Assembly: GCF_009684755.1 (NCBI RefSeq)
Contig: NZ_BLBC01000005.1
Location: 62,001-126,000, forward strand
Length of the DNA: 64,000 nucleotides
Reading direction: 5' to 3'
Origin: Capnocytophaga felis
GTDB taxonomy: Bacteria; Bacteroidota; Bacteroidia; Flavobacteriales; Flavobacteriaceae
Below the pieces are notes generated by a model. That model saw nothing but the letters and a program-made list of their open reading frames with translations, was not told the DNA's origin and ran no database searches. Positions 36,709 through 44,313 of this stretch are shown here, one piece after another (the stretch's first letter is position 1; each line of letters opens with the position of its first letter). The translations under genes were made by a program, and so were the position numbers.

Positions 36709-37524
36709 ATGTCTATTTCAATACAAAACATTTCCGAATTGAAGCTCACTAAAAATTTTAGTGTAGAAAACTATTGCATTTTTGCTTTTCGCGGAAATGG
36801 GAGTTTTCTGGTTGATTTTGTGGAATATAAATATTCTGGCAATACGTTATTATTTCTTTCCCCTTTCCAAAATTTTCAGAAAAGCGAAGGAAAAATGGAA
36901 AAAATAAGTCTGCTTCAATTTCACGGCGATTTCTATTGCATTGAATACCATAAAAAAGAAGTAGCCTGTAATGGATTGTTATTCAACAACATATTTTTAA
37001 TTCCTCATATTGAAGTTTCTGAAAAATGCTTTGAAGAAATTTTGCATATTTTCTCTCGTATTGAAAACGAATTACTGTCTGAATCCGTTTATTCTCAGGC
37101 CATTCTTAAGTCGTATTTGCAACTTATTTTGGCTCTTTCAAGCAAAGAAAAAAGTAATATTTTAGAAAAAACAGAACAAAACATTGCACATAACTTGGCT
37201 CTGAATTTCCAAAAATCATTAGAAAAGCATTTTTTAACCGAACGCAGCATACAATTCTATGCAGACCAAGCACGTTTATCTCCTGATGCTTTCAGCAAGA
37301 AAATCAAACAATTATTAGGAAAATCTCCAACGAAATTAATTCAGGAAAGGGTAATTTTAGAAGCTAAAAAACAGCTACATTTGACATACAAAACCATCAA
37401 AGAAATTGCCTTTGATATGAACTTCAAAGATGAATTCTATTTTAGCCGATTTTTCAAAAAAGCTGTGGGAAAATCTCCAAAATTTTTCAGAGAAAGTGTA
37501 GGGATTTCAATCGTTGCAAAATAA
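36709..37524 (+). CDS. AraC-family transcriptional regulator
   Basis: 271 residues from the ATG at 36709 (a TTG at 36700 would add three). The N-terminal half is a cupin-like sensor with an unusual His/Cys-rich stretch (FHGDFYCIEYHKKEVACNG; H72, C77, H81, C87). The C-terminal 100 residues are two AraC helix-turn-helix motifs (SIQFYADQARLSPDAFSKKIK and TIKEIAFDMNFKDEFYFSRFF). The next gene encodes a DUF417 protein. In E. coli the AraC-type RclR controls rclC (DUF417) in response to reactive chlorine, so a similar role is plausible, though not shown. Confidence 0.88.
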   Translation: MSISIQNISELKLTKNFSVENYCIFAFRGNGSFLVDFVEYKYSGNTLLFLSPFQNFQKSEGKMEKISLLQFHGDFYCIEYHKKEVACNGLLFNNIFLIPHIEVSEKCFEEILHIFSRIENELLSESVYSQAILKSYLQLILALSSKEKSNILEKTEQNIAHNLALNFQKSLEKHFLTERSIQFYADQARLSPDAFSKKIKQLLGKSPTKLIQERVILEAKKQLHLTYKTIKEIAFDMNFKDEFYFSRFFKKAVGKSPKFFRESVGISIVAK

Positions 37525-37551
37525 TCTATGTTATATCCTTTTTTGTCCATT

Positions 37552-37581
37552 TAATTATCAATCAAATAATTATTACCTTTG
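37552..37581 (+). promoter_or_regulatory. Promoter and candidate operator of the DUF417 gene
   Basis: TACCTTTG (37574-37581) is a perfect -7 element. Directly upstream TAATTAT (37552-37558) and ATAATTA (37566-37572) form an inverted repeat placed where an activator would bind. No TTG lies at -33, which fits an activated promoter. Confidence 0.45.
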
Positions 37582-37637
37582 CAACCGAAAAATACAAAAT
37601 AGCACATCATATTATAACATTCTAAAAATCAGAAACA

Positions 37638-38249
37638 ATGGAAAAATTACTTACATTTTTAGCGGATAGCCAGCGTACATTTGTAAATTTCATCCGAGTA
37701 GCGATTTTCATCGTAATGGCTTGGATTGGTGGTTTAAAAGCTTTTCAATATGAAGCTGACGGGATTGTTCCTTTCGTAATTAACAGCCCTTTTATGAGTT
37801 TTTTCTACAATAATACAGGAAAAACAGCCATAAATGACAAAGGAGATACCGTTGCCGAATATACACTACACAAAAACCCAGAAGGCAAAATGGTTGCAAA
37901 GAACATTGAATGGCACAAACAAAATGGAACTTACTGGTTTTCATACGGATTGGGAACAGTTATTTGCCTCATCGGATTACTCGTTTTATTAGGAATTTGG
38001 TCGCCAAAAATTGGTGTTATCGGAGGGCTTCTTACCTTTGGTATGTCAATAGTAACTCTTTCATTTTTAATTACAACACCAGAGGTTTATGTTCCTAACT
38101 TAGGAGGAGATATGCCTACACCTAATTTCGGATTTCCGTACCTTTCGGGAGCAGGACGTTTGGTATTGAAGGATATCATTATGTCTGCCGGAGGTTTGAT
38201 TGCAGCTTCTGAAGCGGCACAACGTTTACTTAAAAGAAGAAATAATTAA
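37638..38249 (+). CDS. DUF417 (YkgB/RclC-like) inner-membrane protein
   Basis: 203 residues, four membrane helices: FIRVAIFIVMAWIGGLKAF, then YGLGTVICLIGLLVLLGIW, then VIGGLLTFGMSIVTLSFLIT, and a C-terminal helix near DIIMSAGGLIAASEA. The motifs WIGGLKAFQYEADGIVPFVINSPFMSF and SGAGRLVLKD are typical of DUF417. E. coli RclC (YkgB) belongs to this family and takes part in reactive chlorine resistance. It follows the AraC gene by 113 bases with its own promoter and ends at a strong terminator. Confidence 0.88.
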   Translation: MEKLLTFLADSQRTFVNFIRVAIFIVMAWIGGLKAFQYEADGIVPFVINSPFMSFFYNNTGKTAINDKGDTVAEYTLHKNPEGKMVAKNIEWHKQNGTYWFSYGLGTVICLIGLLVLLGIWSPKIGVIGGLLTFGMSIVTLSFLITTPEVYVPNLGGDMPTPNFGFPYLSGAGRLVLKDIIMSAGGLIAASEAAQRLLKRRNN

Positions 38250-38270
38250 TACTACTCTAACAAATATAAT

Positions 38271-38310
38271 AAATAAGCCGTTTCAGTTTGAAACGGCTTA
38301 TTTGTTTTGT
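38271..38310 (+). terminator. Terminator of the DUF417 gene
   Basis: A perfect 14-bp stem, AAATAAGCCGTTTC (38271-38284) with GAAACGGCTTATTT (38290-38303), a 5-nt loop, then GTTTTG. Confidence 0.85.
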
Positions 38311-38444
38311 ACCAATTAAAAAAGATAAAAATGAAATGTTTTTATCAGTAAGACGATTAAAACCATAAAATGTTACAAGCTTTAAAATATTTTTTTTGCT
38401 TCTTTCTTGTAAATAACTATTAATCAGTAAGTAATATATAAAAA

Positions 38445-39689
38445 TTATCTCGAAATATTTGCTCCACTTGCTGAACCAATTCCAACGACAGAATCATACA
38501 AAGATCCGGGGGCACGATAATATATCAGAATCAAATAGTTATTTTCCGTTTGCTGAAAATTTCCGCTTACTTCGTTAAAATTCACTTCATTTTTATCTTT
38601 TGTAGCAAATTTATAGTTATAAAATCCTTGTTTTAAAAGTACTTTCCCTTGAAAAATTCCGTTTTTCTCATTATACGTCAGTTTGTAAGTATCTGAAATC
38701 TCATAATTTGAGAATTTTCCGTAAACATAAACTTCCTTTGAATTATAATTTGGTTTTCCTTCCAAAGCGAAATGAACCCAAACATAATCCGACTCATTAT
38801 CAGGATTTGCCCCATTAATCGTATTTACCAAAAAATCACCGTTAATATCAGGATAATAGGTATAAACTCGATTCGCACGGCTTTCATTTCCAAACAGATA
38901 ATGCTCAAACAACTCATTTTGTTCTATCCGAAAAATTCCGGCAGAGGCAACTCGTAAATCCTTACTGTCAAAATTCAAAAACTCATTTCCTCCCCAGAAA
39001 GCACTTTCCGAATCATATCTGTAAATCAATTCATTTCCCATCACGTACTGAGGCTTCAATTTGGTTATTGCGTTGTCCCATCGATAGTTCTGTAAAATAG
39101 CAACCTGTACCGTAGATTTCGGGTCTTGCAAACGGATATCTTTCTCTTTCACAGAAAATTGAACTACTTGTTTGGTGTCAAAAAATTGCAAATCACGGGA
39201 ACGCTTCACTTCAGCCAAAACACCTACTAACGGATTGTAAACTACAAATCTGCGAGAAAAGATTTCCTCTCCATAACTATCTGTTATTGAAAGCAAATAA
39301 TTTCCTGTTAGTGTTATTTTAGTCAACTCATTCGGGAAAGTTAAACGATAATGCGAATATATTTGTAATGTGGCATAAGAACTGCTCTCCGACTGGAAAG
39401 ATTGTTCATCTAATCCTTTGATATACTCACTTTTAAGCAATGTAGAAGGCGACCAATCGGCGTTGCAATGCGTAATTTTATAATAATAAACTTCTTCCGT
39501 ACCTCGCAAATCATCAAATTGTAAGGTAAACGACTCATTGATACGCACCAACGGAAACTGCCCCCTTTCGTTTTCTGATGTTTTGAAAATAATTGTTTTG
39601 ATATATTCAGGCGGATTTTTCTCTGTCAAAACTTGAGAATTCAAATTTATAGAAAGAAATACAAATATGAAATACAGTAATTGTTTCAT
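38445..39689 (-). CDS. Type IX secretion system Plug protein (DUF5103)
   Basis: 414 residues with a signal peptide (KQLLYFIFVFLSINLNSQ). The sequence follows DUF5103: PPEYIKTIIF, then FDDLRGTEEVYYYKITHCNADW near residue 75, NELTKITLTGNYLLSITD, and the late PDNESDYVWVHFALEG and QGFYNYKF segments. This family is the periplasmic Plug that closes the SprA/Sov outer-membrane translocon channel of the type IX system. It gives the window a second T9SS gene besides porT. It has its own promoter at 39710-39738. Confidence 0.88.
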   Translation of the reverse strand: MKQLLYFIFVFLSINLNSQVLTEKNPPEYIKTIIFKTSENERGQFPLVRINESFTLQFDDLRGTEEVYYYKITHCNADWSPSTLLKSEYIKGLDEQSFQSESSSYATLQIYSHYRLTFPNELTKITLTGNYLLSITDSYGEEIFSRRFVVYNPLVGVLAEVKRSRDLQFFDTKQVVQFSVKEKDIRLQDPKSTVQVAILQNYRWDNAITKLKPQYVMGNELIYRYDSESAFWGGNEFLNFDSKDLRVASAGIFRIEQNELFEHYLFGNESRANRVYTYYPDINGDFLVNTINGANPDNESDYVWVHFALEGKPNYNSKEVYVYGKFSNYEISDTYKLTYNEKNGIFQGKVLLKQGFYNYKFATKDKNEVNFNEVSGNFQQTENNYLILIYYRAPGSLYDSVVGIGSASGANISR

Positions 39690-39709
39690 AAAATCGGTTT
39701 TTAAAAAAT

Positions 39710-39738
39710 CAAATGTAGTAAAAAAATGATGTAAACAA
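39710..39738 (-). promoter_or_regulatory. Promoter of the Plug gene
   Basis: On the minus strand TTG (39736-39738), an 18-bp spacer and TACATTTG (39710-39717), 20 bases upstream of the ATG. Confidence 0.65.
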
Positions 39739-39745
39739 AAATTTT

Positions 39746-39753
39746 TATCTTTG
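39746..39753 (+). promoter_or_regulatory. -7 element of the rhodanese gene
   Basis: TATCTTTG, 33 bases before the ATG and divergent from the Plug promoter. No -33 TTG. Confidence 0.45.
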
Positions 39754-39786
39754 TGTTCTCTTAATTTTATATTTTAATTTAAAGAA

Positions 39787-40251
39787 ATGAAGTATCTTAT
39801 TAAAAACAAATTGATAATAATAGGTGTTTTCTTGGGAGCTATTGCCGGATATATGTACTATTATTACGTTGGTTGTGTATCAGGAACTTGTGCTATTACT
39901 TCCAATCCGTTGAATAGTACGCTTTACGGAGCTGTTATGGGCGGATTACTACTGAGCATTCTTTTTCCAACGAAGAAAAACACAAAAATTCTGAAAGAAA
40001 TCGCTCCAAAAGCCGTGATTATTGATGTTAGAACTCCGTCTGAATTTCAATCGGGGCATTTTGAAAATTCTGTAAATATTCCCTTAGACGAAATTCCAAA
40101 CAGAATAGCTGAAATCAAGGCATTTAACAAGCCTGTTATTTGTTGTTGCCGTTCAGGAATCAGAAGCCAAAAAGCGACAAAACTTCTACAAAATCAAGGC
40201 TTTGAATGTTACAACGGAGGTTCGTGGCAAGAGGTAAAGGATTTGTATTAA
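39787..40251 (+). CDS. Membrane-anchored rhodanese with DUF6132-like N-terminus
   Basis: 154 residues. Two membrane helices (KLIIIGVFLGAIAGYMYYYYV and STLYGAVMGGLLLSILFP) enclose the GCVSGTCAITSNP motif that I associate with DUF6132. A rhodanese domain follows (about 75-154) with VIIDVRTPSEFQSGHFENSVNIPL and the active-site loop CRSGIRS (Cys121, preceded by two more Cys). It should bind and transfer sulfane sulfur on the cytosolic side of the inner membrane. Its partner is not obvious. Confidence 0.88.
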   Translation: MKYLIKNKLIIIGVFLGAIAGYMYYYYVGCVSGTCAITSNPLNSTLYGAVMGGLLLSILFPTKKNTKILKEIAPKAVIIDVRTPSEFQSGHFENSVNIPLDEIPNRIAEIKAFNKPVICCCRSGIRSQKATKLLQNQGFECYNGGSWQEVKDLY

Positions 40252-40318
40252 GTGTTTTTATAATTATTGTCAGTTAGCAAATGTAAATTTAGTTCTCACT
40301 ACATATAGTAAAAATTTA

Positions 40319-40326
40319 TATCTTTG
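40319..40326 (+). promoter_or_regulatory. -7 element of the U32 gene
   Basis: TATCTTTG followed by CA, 24 bases before the ATG at 40351. Confidence 0.5.
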
Positions 40327-40350
40327 CACCGCTAACTTTCAATCACATTT

Positions 40351-41604
40351 ATGACAAATTCAGGGAAAATAGAATTGATGGCTCCTGCCGGAAACTTTGA
40401 ATCGTTGCAAGCAGCTATTGATAACGGTGCCGATTCGGTGTATTTTGGCGTTGACCAACTCAATATGCGTGCCAGAGCCAGTATCAACTTTACGATTGAC
40501 GATTTGGACGAAATCGCACGCCGTTGCCACCCAAAAGGTATCCGTACCTATCTTACTTTAAACACAATCATATACGACCACGACCTTTCCATCATAAAAA
40601 CCTTGCTCGATGCTGCCAAAAAAGCAAATCTGACTGCAGTCATCGCTATGGACCAAGCAGTAATTGCATACGCCCGTCAAATCGGAATGGAAGTACATAT
40701 TTCCACCCAAATCAATATCACAAATATTGAAACGGTGCGTTTTTATGCAATGTTTGCCGATACAATGGTAATGAGTCGCGAGCTGAGCTTACGTCAGGTA
40801 AAGAAAATCGCCGAACAGATTCAGCGTGAGCAAATAAAAGGTCCTTCAGGGAATTTGGTAGAAATAGAAATTTTCGGTCACGGAGCGTTGTGTATGGCAG
40901 TTTCCGGAAAGTGTTATTTGAGTTTGCATTCGCACAATTCATCGGCAAATCGGGGGGCGTGCAAACAAAATTGCCGAAAAAAATACACCGTTATCGATCA
41001 AGAAAGCGGTTTTGAAATCGAAATTGATAACGAATATATGATGTCGCCCAAAGATTTATGTACCATTGACTTTCTCGACCAAGTGATTGACGCAGGAGCC
41101 AAAGTACTCAAAATTGAAGGACGCGGAAGAGCCCCCGAATACGTGGCGACCGTCATAAAAACCTATCGTGAAGCCATCGATGCGTATTACGAGGAGACAT
41201 ATTCAAAAGAAAAGGTCGGAAAATGGATGGAAGCCCTTTCAACCGTTTACAACAGAGGCTTTTGGAGCGGATATTATCTCGGGCAAAAATTAGGTGAATG
41301 GAGCGAGAATCCGGGGTCAAACGCTACACAGAAAAAGGTGTATGTAGGGCAAGGAAAGCACTATTTTCCAAAATCGGGGATTGCGGAATTTCTCATCGAA
41401 GCCTTTGACATCAAAGTAGGTGATAAACTGCTCATTACAGGTCCTACCACGGGCGTGCAGGAGTTCGTTTTGGAAAATATGATGGTCAATGACGTACCTG
41501 CCCAAAAAGCTACCAAAGGCGATTCTTGCACCATCAAAACCGATTTCAGAATTCGTCTGTCGGATAAATTATATAAGATTGTAGCTACGGAGTTTGCGAA
41601 GTAG
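40351..41604 (+). CDS. Peptidase U32-family protein, TrhP-like tRNA hydroxylation factor
   Basis: 417 residues. N-terminal barrel motifs IELMAPAGNFESLQAAIDNGADSVYFGVDQLNMRARA and TYLTLNTIIYDHD are followed by the U32 cysteine cluster (CMAVSGKCYLSLH, then GACKQNCRKKY), which binds an iron-sulfur cluster in related proteins. A C-terminal beta domain ends it. U32 proteins of this length such as TrhP/YegQ take part in forming 5-hydroxyuridine at tRNA position 34. The older name collagenase is probably misleading. It ends 53 bases before the foreign-looking PIN gene. Confidence 0.85.
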   Translation: MTNSGKIELMAPAGNFESLQAAIDNGADSVYFGVDQLNMRARASINFTIDDLDEIARRCHPKGIRTYLTLNTIIYDHDLSIIKTLLDAAKKANLTAVIAMDQAVIAYARQIGMEVHISTQINITNIETVRFYAMFADTMVMSRELSLRQVKKIAEQIQREQIKGPSGNLVEIEIFGHGALCMAVSGKCYLSLHSHNSSANRGACKQNCRKKYTVIDQESGFEIEIDNEYMMSPKDLCTIDFLDQVIDAGAKVLKIEGRGRAPEYVATVIKTYREAIDAYYEETYSKEKVGKWMEALSTVYNRGFWSGYYLGQKLGEWSENPGSNATQKKVYVGQGKHYFPKSGIAEFLIEAFDIKVGDKLLITGPTTGVQEFVLENMMVNDVPAQKATKGDSCTIKTDFRIRLSDKLYKIVATEFAK

Positions 41605-41647
41605 GAACATTATCACATCAGAAACGAAAAAAAGTGTAAAATGGATT

Positions 41648-41656
41648 TCGTCGTAA
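41648..41656. repeat. 9-bp direct repeat, left copy
   Basis: TCGTCGTAA, identical to 43685-43693. The two copies bracket the PIN-domain gene with almost nothing else between them. Confidence 0.5.
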
Positions 41657-41657
41657 T

Positions 41658-43667
41658 ATGAAAAATAACAATAGGATAATAACATACAGCCTTTTAGCCT
41701 ATATCAATAATAATAGTAGTGATATTAAAAGTTCGTTAGATATTTTTGTACCTCTAATAAAAAGAGTTCTTTCTCAATTGAAGATAGAAGGTATTAGTAG
41801 AGGCGGGAATATTACAGAAATAAAAGAAATTGCAGACAAGGAATATGGCTTAGATTTTCCTGTATCTGTATTGACAAGAATTTTAAATACAATTAAAAAA
41901 GAAATCAATACAGAGGAGGAAGAAAAAATAATCATTCATAATGATGGAAGTTTTGATATTAGAAAATATACTTTTAATGAATATGAAGATATTATTTCTG
42001 AGCAAAAAAGAAGAATAGATGATGTTGAAACTTTGTTTAAGGAATTTAAGCAAAATCAAACAATAGAGGATTTTGATACAGATACAATTTTTGAATTTAT
42101 TGAAAAAAATAAATATAACCTTTCAAAATATCTGTCTGACAAAACTAATCCCAATCAAAAAGATTTTACTTTAGAAGCTCAATTTATATTGTTTTTTAAA
42201 GAGTCAAAAGAAATATATGAGACTATAAAAGATATCTATTTAGGTTCTATATTATCTTGTTATATAGAATATAAACCAGAGATAATAGCTAATAACAAAC
42301 AAGTTGAGCTATTATTAGATACTAATTTTATAGTAGGTTTGTTAGATTTAAACACAGAAGAGTCTACTCATACTTGTAGAACGCTTTTAAATATTGCTAA
42401 TAAGAATAAATATGTGGTTTCTATATTACCAAGAACTATTCAAGAGACAAAAAATTTATTAAAAAATAAAGCAGATGACTTCAACACTTCATATCTTCGA
42501 AAGAAAGTAAATCCAGAAGATGTTTTTAATGCTTGTGAAAGACGCAATCTAACTAAAACTGATTTAGAAAAAATAATAGATAATATTGAAAAAGAGTTAA
42601 GTTTTTATGGTATTAACCTTATAAAAACATCTTTTGCGGAAGTTGTTATCAGGAATACAGAAGAGTTTAAAAAATTTAAAAAGATTAGGTGGGATGTAGA
42701 AATTAGTGCTCTTCACGATGCAGAAGCCATTCTGTATGTTAAGAAAAAAAGAGGGAGGAATATAACAAAGTTTGAAGAAGTAAATTGTTGGTTTGTTAAT
42801 AATGCTTTCTCCAATTCGACTTATTCTTTCAATTCTAATAAGGGTATTCAACCTGAGATGATAAAAGCAGATGATTTATTGAATATTCTTTGGCTAAGTA
42901 ATCCTTCTATGACAAAAGATTTTTCTTCAAATGATTTAGGAAATATAGGATTGTCATCTTCCATTTCTCTAACTTTGGGTAGAAATCTGCCAAGAACACG
43001 AGTACTAAAAGAATTTGATGATAATCTTTGTAAATATGCACAAGATAATATTTCTGATGAAGATGTAAGTAATATTGCCAAAAGGATAACAAGTAAAAGA
43101 CTTTCAAATTCTGAAATAGAAGATATAAATAATTTAGCTCAGCAAGAGGATAAATCAGCCTACTTCAATAGATTGAATGCAATTTCTGATAAGCAAAAAG
43201 AAGAGGATAAAAAATTAAAAGATACATTTAGTAGAGTAGCAACAAGATTTATTGAGGAAACTAAAAAAGCTATTGAAGTTAGAAAAGGATATGAGTCTAA
43301 AAGTGATGATTTACAACAAGAATTAGATAAAAAAGATACAAAGATTAAAAGATTAAAAGAACAAATAGAAGAAGATTTGAAAGATTATGAAGTAAAAAAA
43401 TGGCAGAAAAAATCTCAAAATGTTTTTTTGATAGCTCTTATAATATCGATTATCATATATTTTATAATTCTACTGTATTGTAGTGAATGGGATTTAAAAG
43501 AAATTTCAAAAACTTGGAAAGAGAATGAGTTTTTAGCTTGGATATGTACTGGTATTTTAGTTTTTATCAATTTATATTTTGGATACAGATGGAATCAAAC
43601 TTGTACTCCTACTCAAATAGAAGCATATAAAAGAAATATCAAATTATCTAAAGATTTGAATATTTAG
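41658..43667 (+). CDS. PIN-like nuclease domain protein with coiled coil and two C-terminal membrane helices
   Basis: 669 residues. I do not know the family. Residues about 1-115 look like a helical or winged-helix N-domain. A PIN-type core follows: LLLDTNFIVGLLD (D221), PRTIQETKNLL (E263) and SALHDAEAILY (H353-D354-A-E356), with the late NCWFVNN replacing the usual T-x-D strand. Residues about 500-580 are a charged coiled coil. Two membrane helices close it (NVFLIALIISIIIYFIILLYC, about 588-609, and WICTGILVFINLYFGY, about 630-645). PIN domains are Mg-dependent RNases in toxins and RNA quality control. Codon use is far more AT-rich (ATA, AAA, TTA, AGA) than its neighbours, which points to transfer. 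It has no partner gene in the same operon, so it is not a classical toxin-antitoxin pair. Confidence 0.8.
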   Translation: MKNNNRIITYSLLAYINNNSSDIKSSLDIFVPLIKRVLSQLKIEGISRGGNITEIKEIADKEYGLDFPVSVLTRILNTIKKEINTEEEEKIIIHNDGSFDIRKYTFNEYEDIISEQKRRIDDVETLFKEFKQNQTIEDFDTDTIFEFIEKNKYNLSKYLSDKTNPNQKDFTLEAQFILFFKESKEIYETIKDIYLGSILSCYIEYKPEIIANNKQVELLLDTNFIVGLLDLNTEESTHTCRTLLNIANKNKYVVSILPRTIQETKNLLKNKADDFNTSYLRKKVNPEDVFNACERRNLTKTDLEKIIDNIEKELSFYGINLIKTSFAEVVIRNTEEFKKFKKIRWDVEISALHDAEAILYVKKKRGRNITKFEEVNCWFVNNAFSNSTYSFNSNKGIQPEMIKADDLLNILWLSNPSMTKDFSSNDLGNIGLSSSISLTLGRNLPRTRVLKEFDDNLCKYAQDNISDEDVSNIAKRITSKRLSNSEIEDINNLAQQEDKSAYFNRLNAISDKQKEEDKKLKDTFSRVATRFIEETKKAIEVRKGYESKSDDLQQELDKKDTKIKRLKEQIEEDLKDYEVKKWQKKSQNVFLIALIISIIIYFIILLYCSEWDLKEISKTWKENEFLAWICTGILVFINLYFGYRWNQTCTPTQIEAYKRNIKLSKDLNI

Positions 43668-43683
43668 ATAAATCTATATCTTT

Positions 43684-43851
43684 ATCGTCGTAAAAAAGAT
43701 ACTAAACCCTTCGGAGCGTTCAAATAACCCAATGTAACACTAAAATATAGTCCGAAGCAGTAAAATAAGTTAATGTAACACTAAAACAAGTAAAAGCATC
43801 ACTAAAAAGCCTTCCGAATTATTAAAATAACAACGGGAGACACTAAAACAT
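43684..43851. repeat. Degenerate 21-bp-periodic array (array B)
   Basis: Seven units in exact 21-bp phase from 43705 (43705, 43726, 43747, 43768, 43789, 43810, 43831), with a likely preceding unit from 43684. Units are diverged but most end in a CACTAAAA or GTAAAATAA-like block; one contains TCCGAAGCAGTAAAATAA, close to the CCGAAGCATCAAAAA of array A. Weaker similarity may continue to about 43915. No reading frame crosses it. Confidence 0.65.
43685..43693. repeat. 9-bp direct repeat, right copy
   Basis: TCGTCGTAA, identical to 41648-41656, 17 bases after the stop of the PIN gene and at the edge of array B. Confidence 0.5.
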
Positions 43852-43919
43852 AAAAAGAATTCAAAGAATAGGAAAATAATCACCAGAAAAGTATAATATA
43901 GAAAAAAAATAAACAACTC

Positions 43920-44027
43920 TGTCAGGCTGAGCGAAATCGAAGCCTCGTAATTATAGAGCTTCGACTTCGCTCAACTTGACAAAGAAAACTTGACACAAAA
44001 AAACATCATCATACTTTTATAACACGA
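43920..44027. repeat. REP-like palindromic element, copy 1 (diverged)
   Basis: Left arm 43920-43946 (starting TGTCAGGCTGAGCG) pairs with right arm 43956-43981 over about 26 bp with a few mismatches. After 25 bases comes a tail, CATCATACTTTTATAACACG (44007-44026), also present in copy 2. It lies between the PIN gene/array B and the ferredoxin gene. Confidence 0.75.
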
Positions 44028-44045
44028 TTTAAAGATAAATAAACA

Positions 44046-44276
44046 ATGGTAATAGTAACCTTACAACGCGACAAGTGCATAGGGTGTAATTATTGCGTGG
44101 AGATGGCTCCCGAGCAGTTCCAAATGTCCAAAAAAGACGGAAAAAGTGTTTTGCTTCGCTCCACCGAAAAGAAAGGCTTTTTTACGCTCAAATCACACGA
44201 CGATAGCATTTTAGAGCCCTGCCAAGCCGCACAAAAAGCGTGTCCCGTTAAAATTATTTCTACTAAGGAAATATAA
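44046..44276 (+). CDS. 4Fe-4S ferredoxin
   Basis: 76 residues. Cys11-x2-Cys14-x2-Cys17 and a late Cys66-Pro give one [4Fe-4S] cluster, as in monocluster ferredoxins; Cys59 is extra. Flavobacteria often place this gene beside the acyl-CoA reductase-serC pair; here it lies about 19 kb away from them. It carries electrons in the cytosol; the partner is unknown. It follows the tail of the REP-like element by 18 bases, which must then be part of its promoter region. Confidence 0.92.
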   Translation: MVIVTLQRDKCIGCNYCVEMAPEQFQMSKKDGKSVLLRSTEKKGFFTLKSHDDSILEPCQAAQKACPVKIISTKEI

Positions 44277-44313
44277 TATAATGCATTTTAAAACTTTATA
44301 AAAAATACTAACA

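Noticed and set aside
41658-43667. Classical PIN toxin-antitoxin module
   Set aside because: The protein is five times the usual VapC length and has membrane helices, and no small antitoxin gene adjoins it.
27001-43851. CRISPR array in the periodic regions
   Set aside because: There is no repeat-spacer alternation with constant repeats of 24-40 bp, and no cas gene is near.
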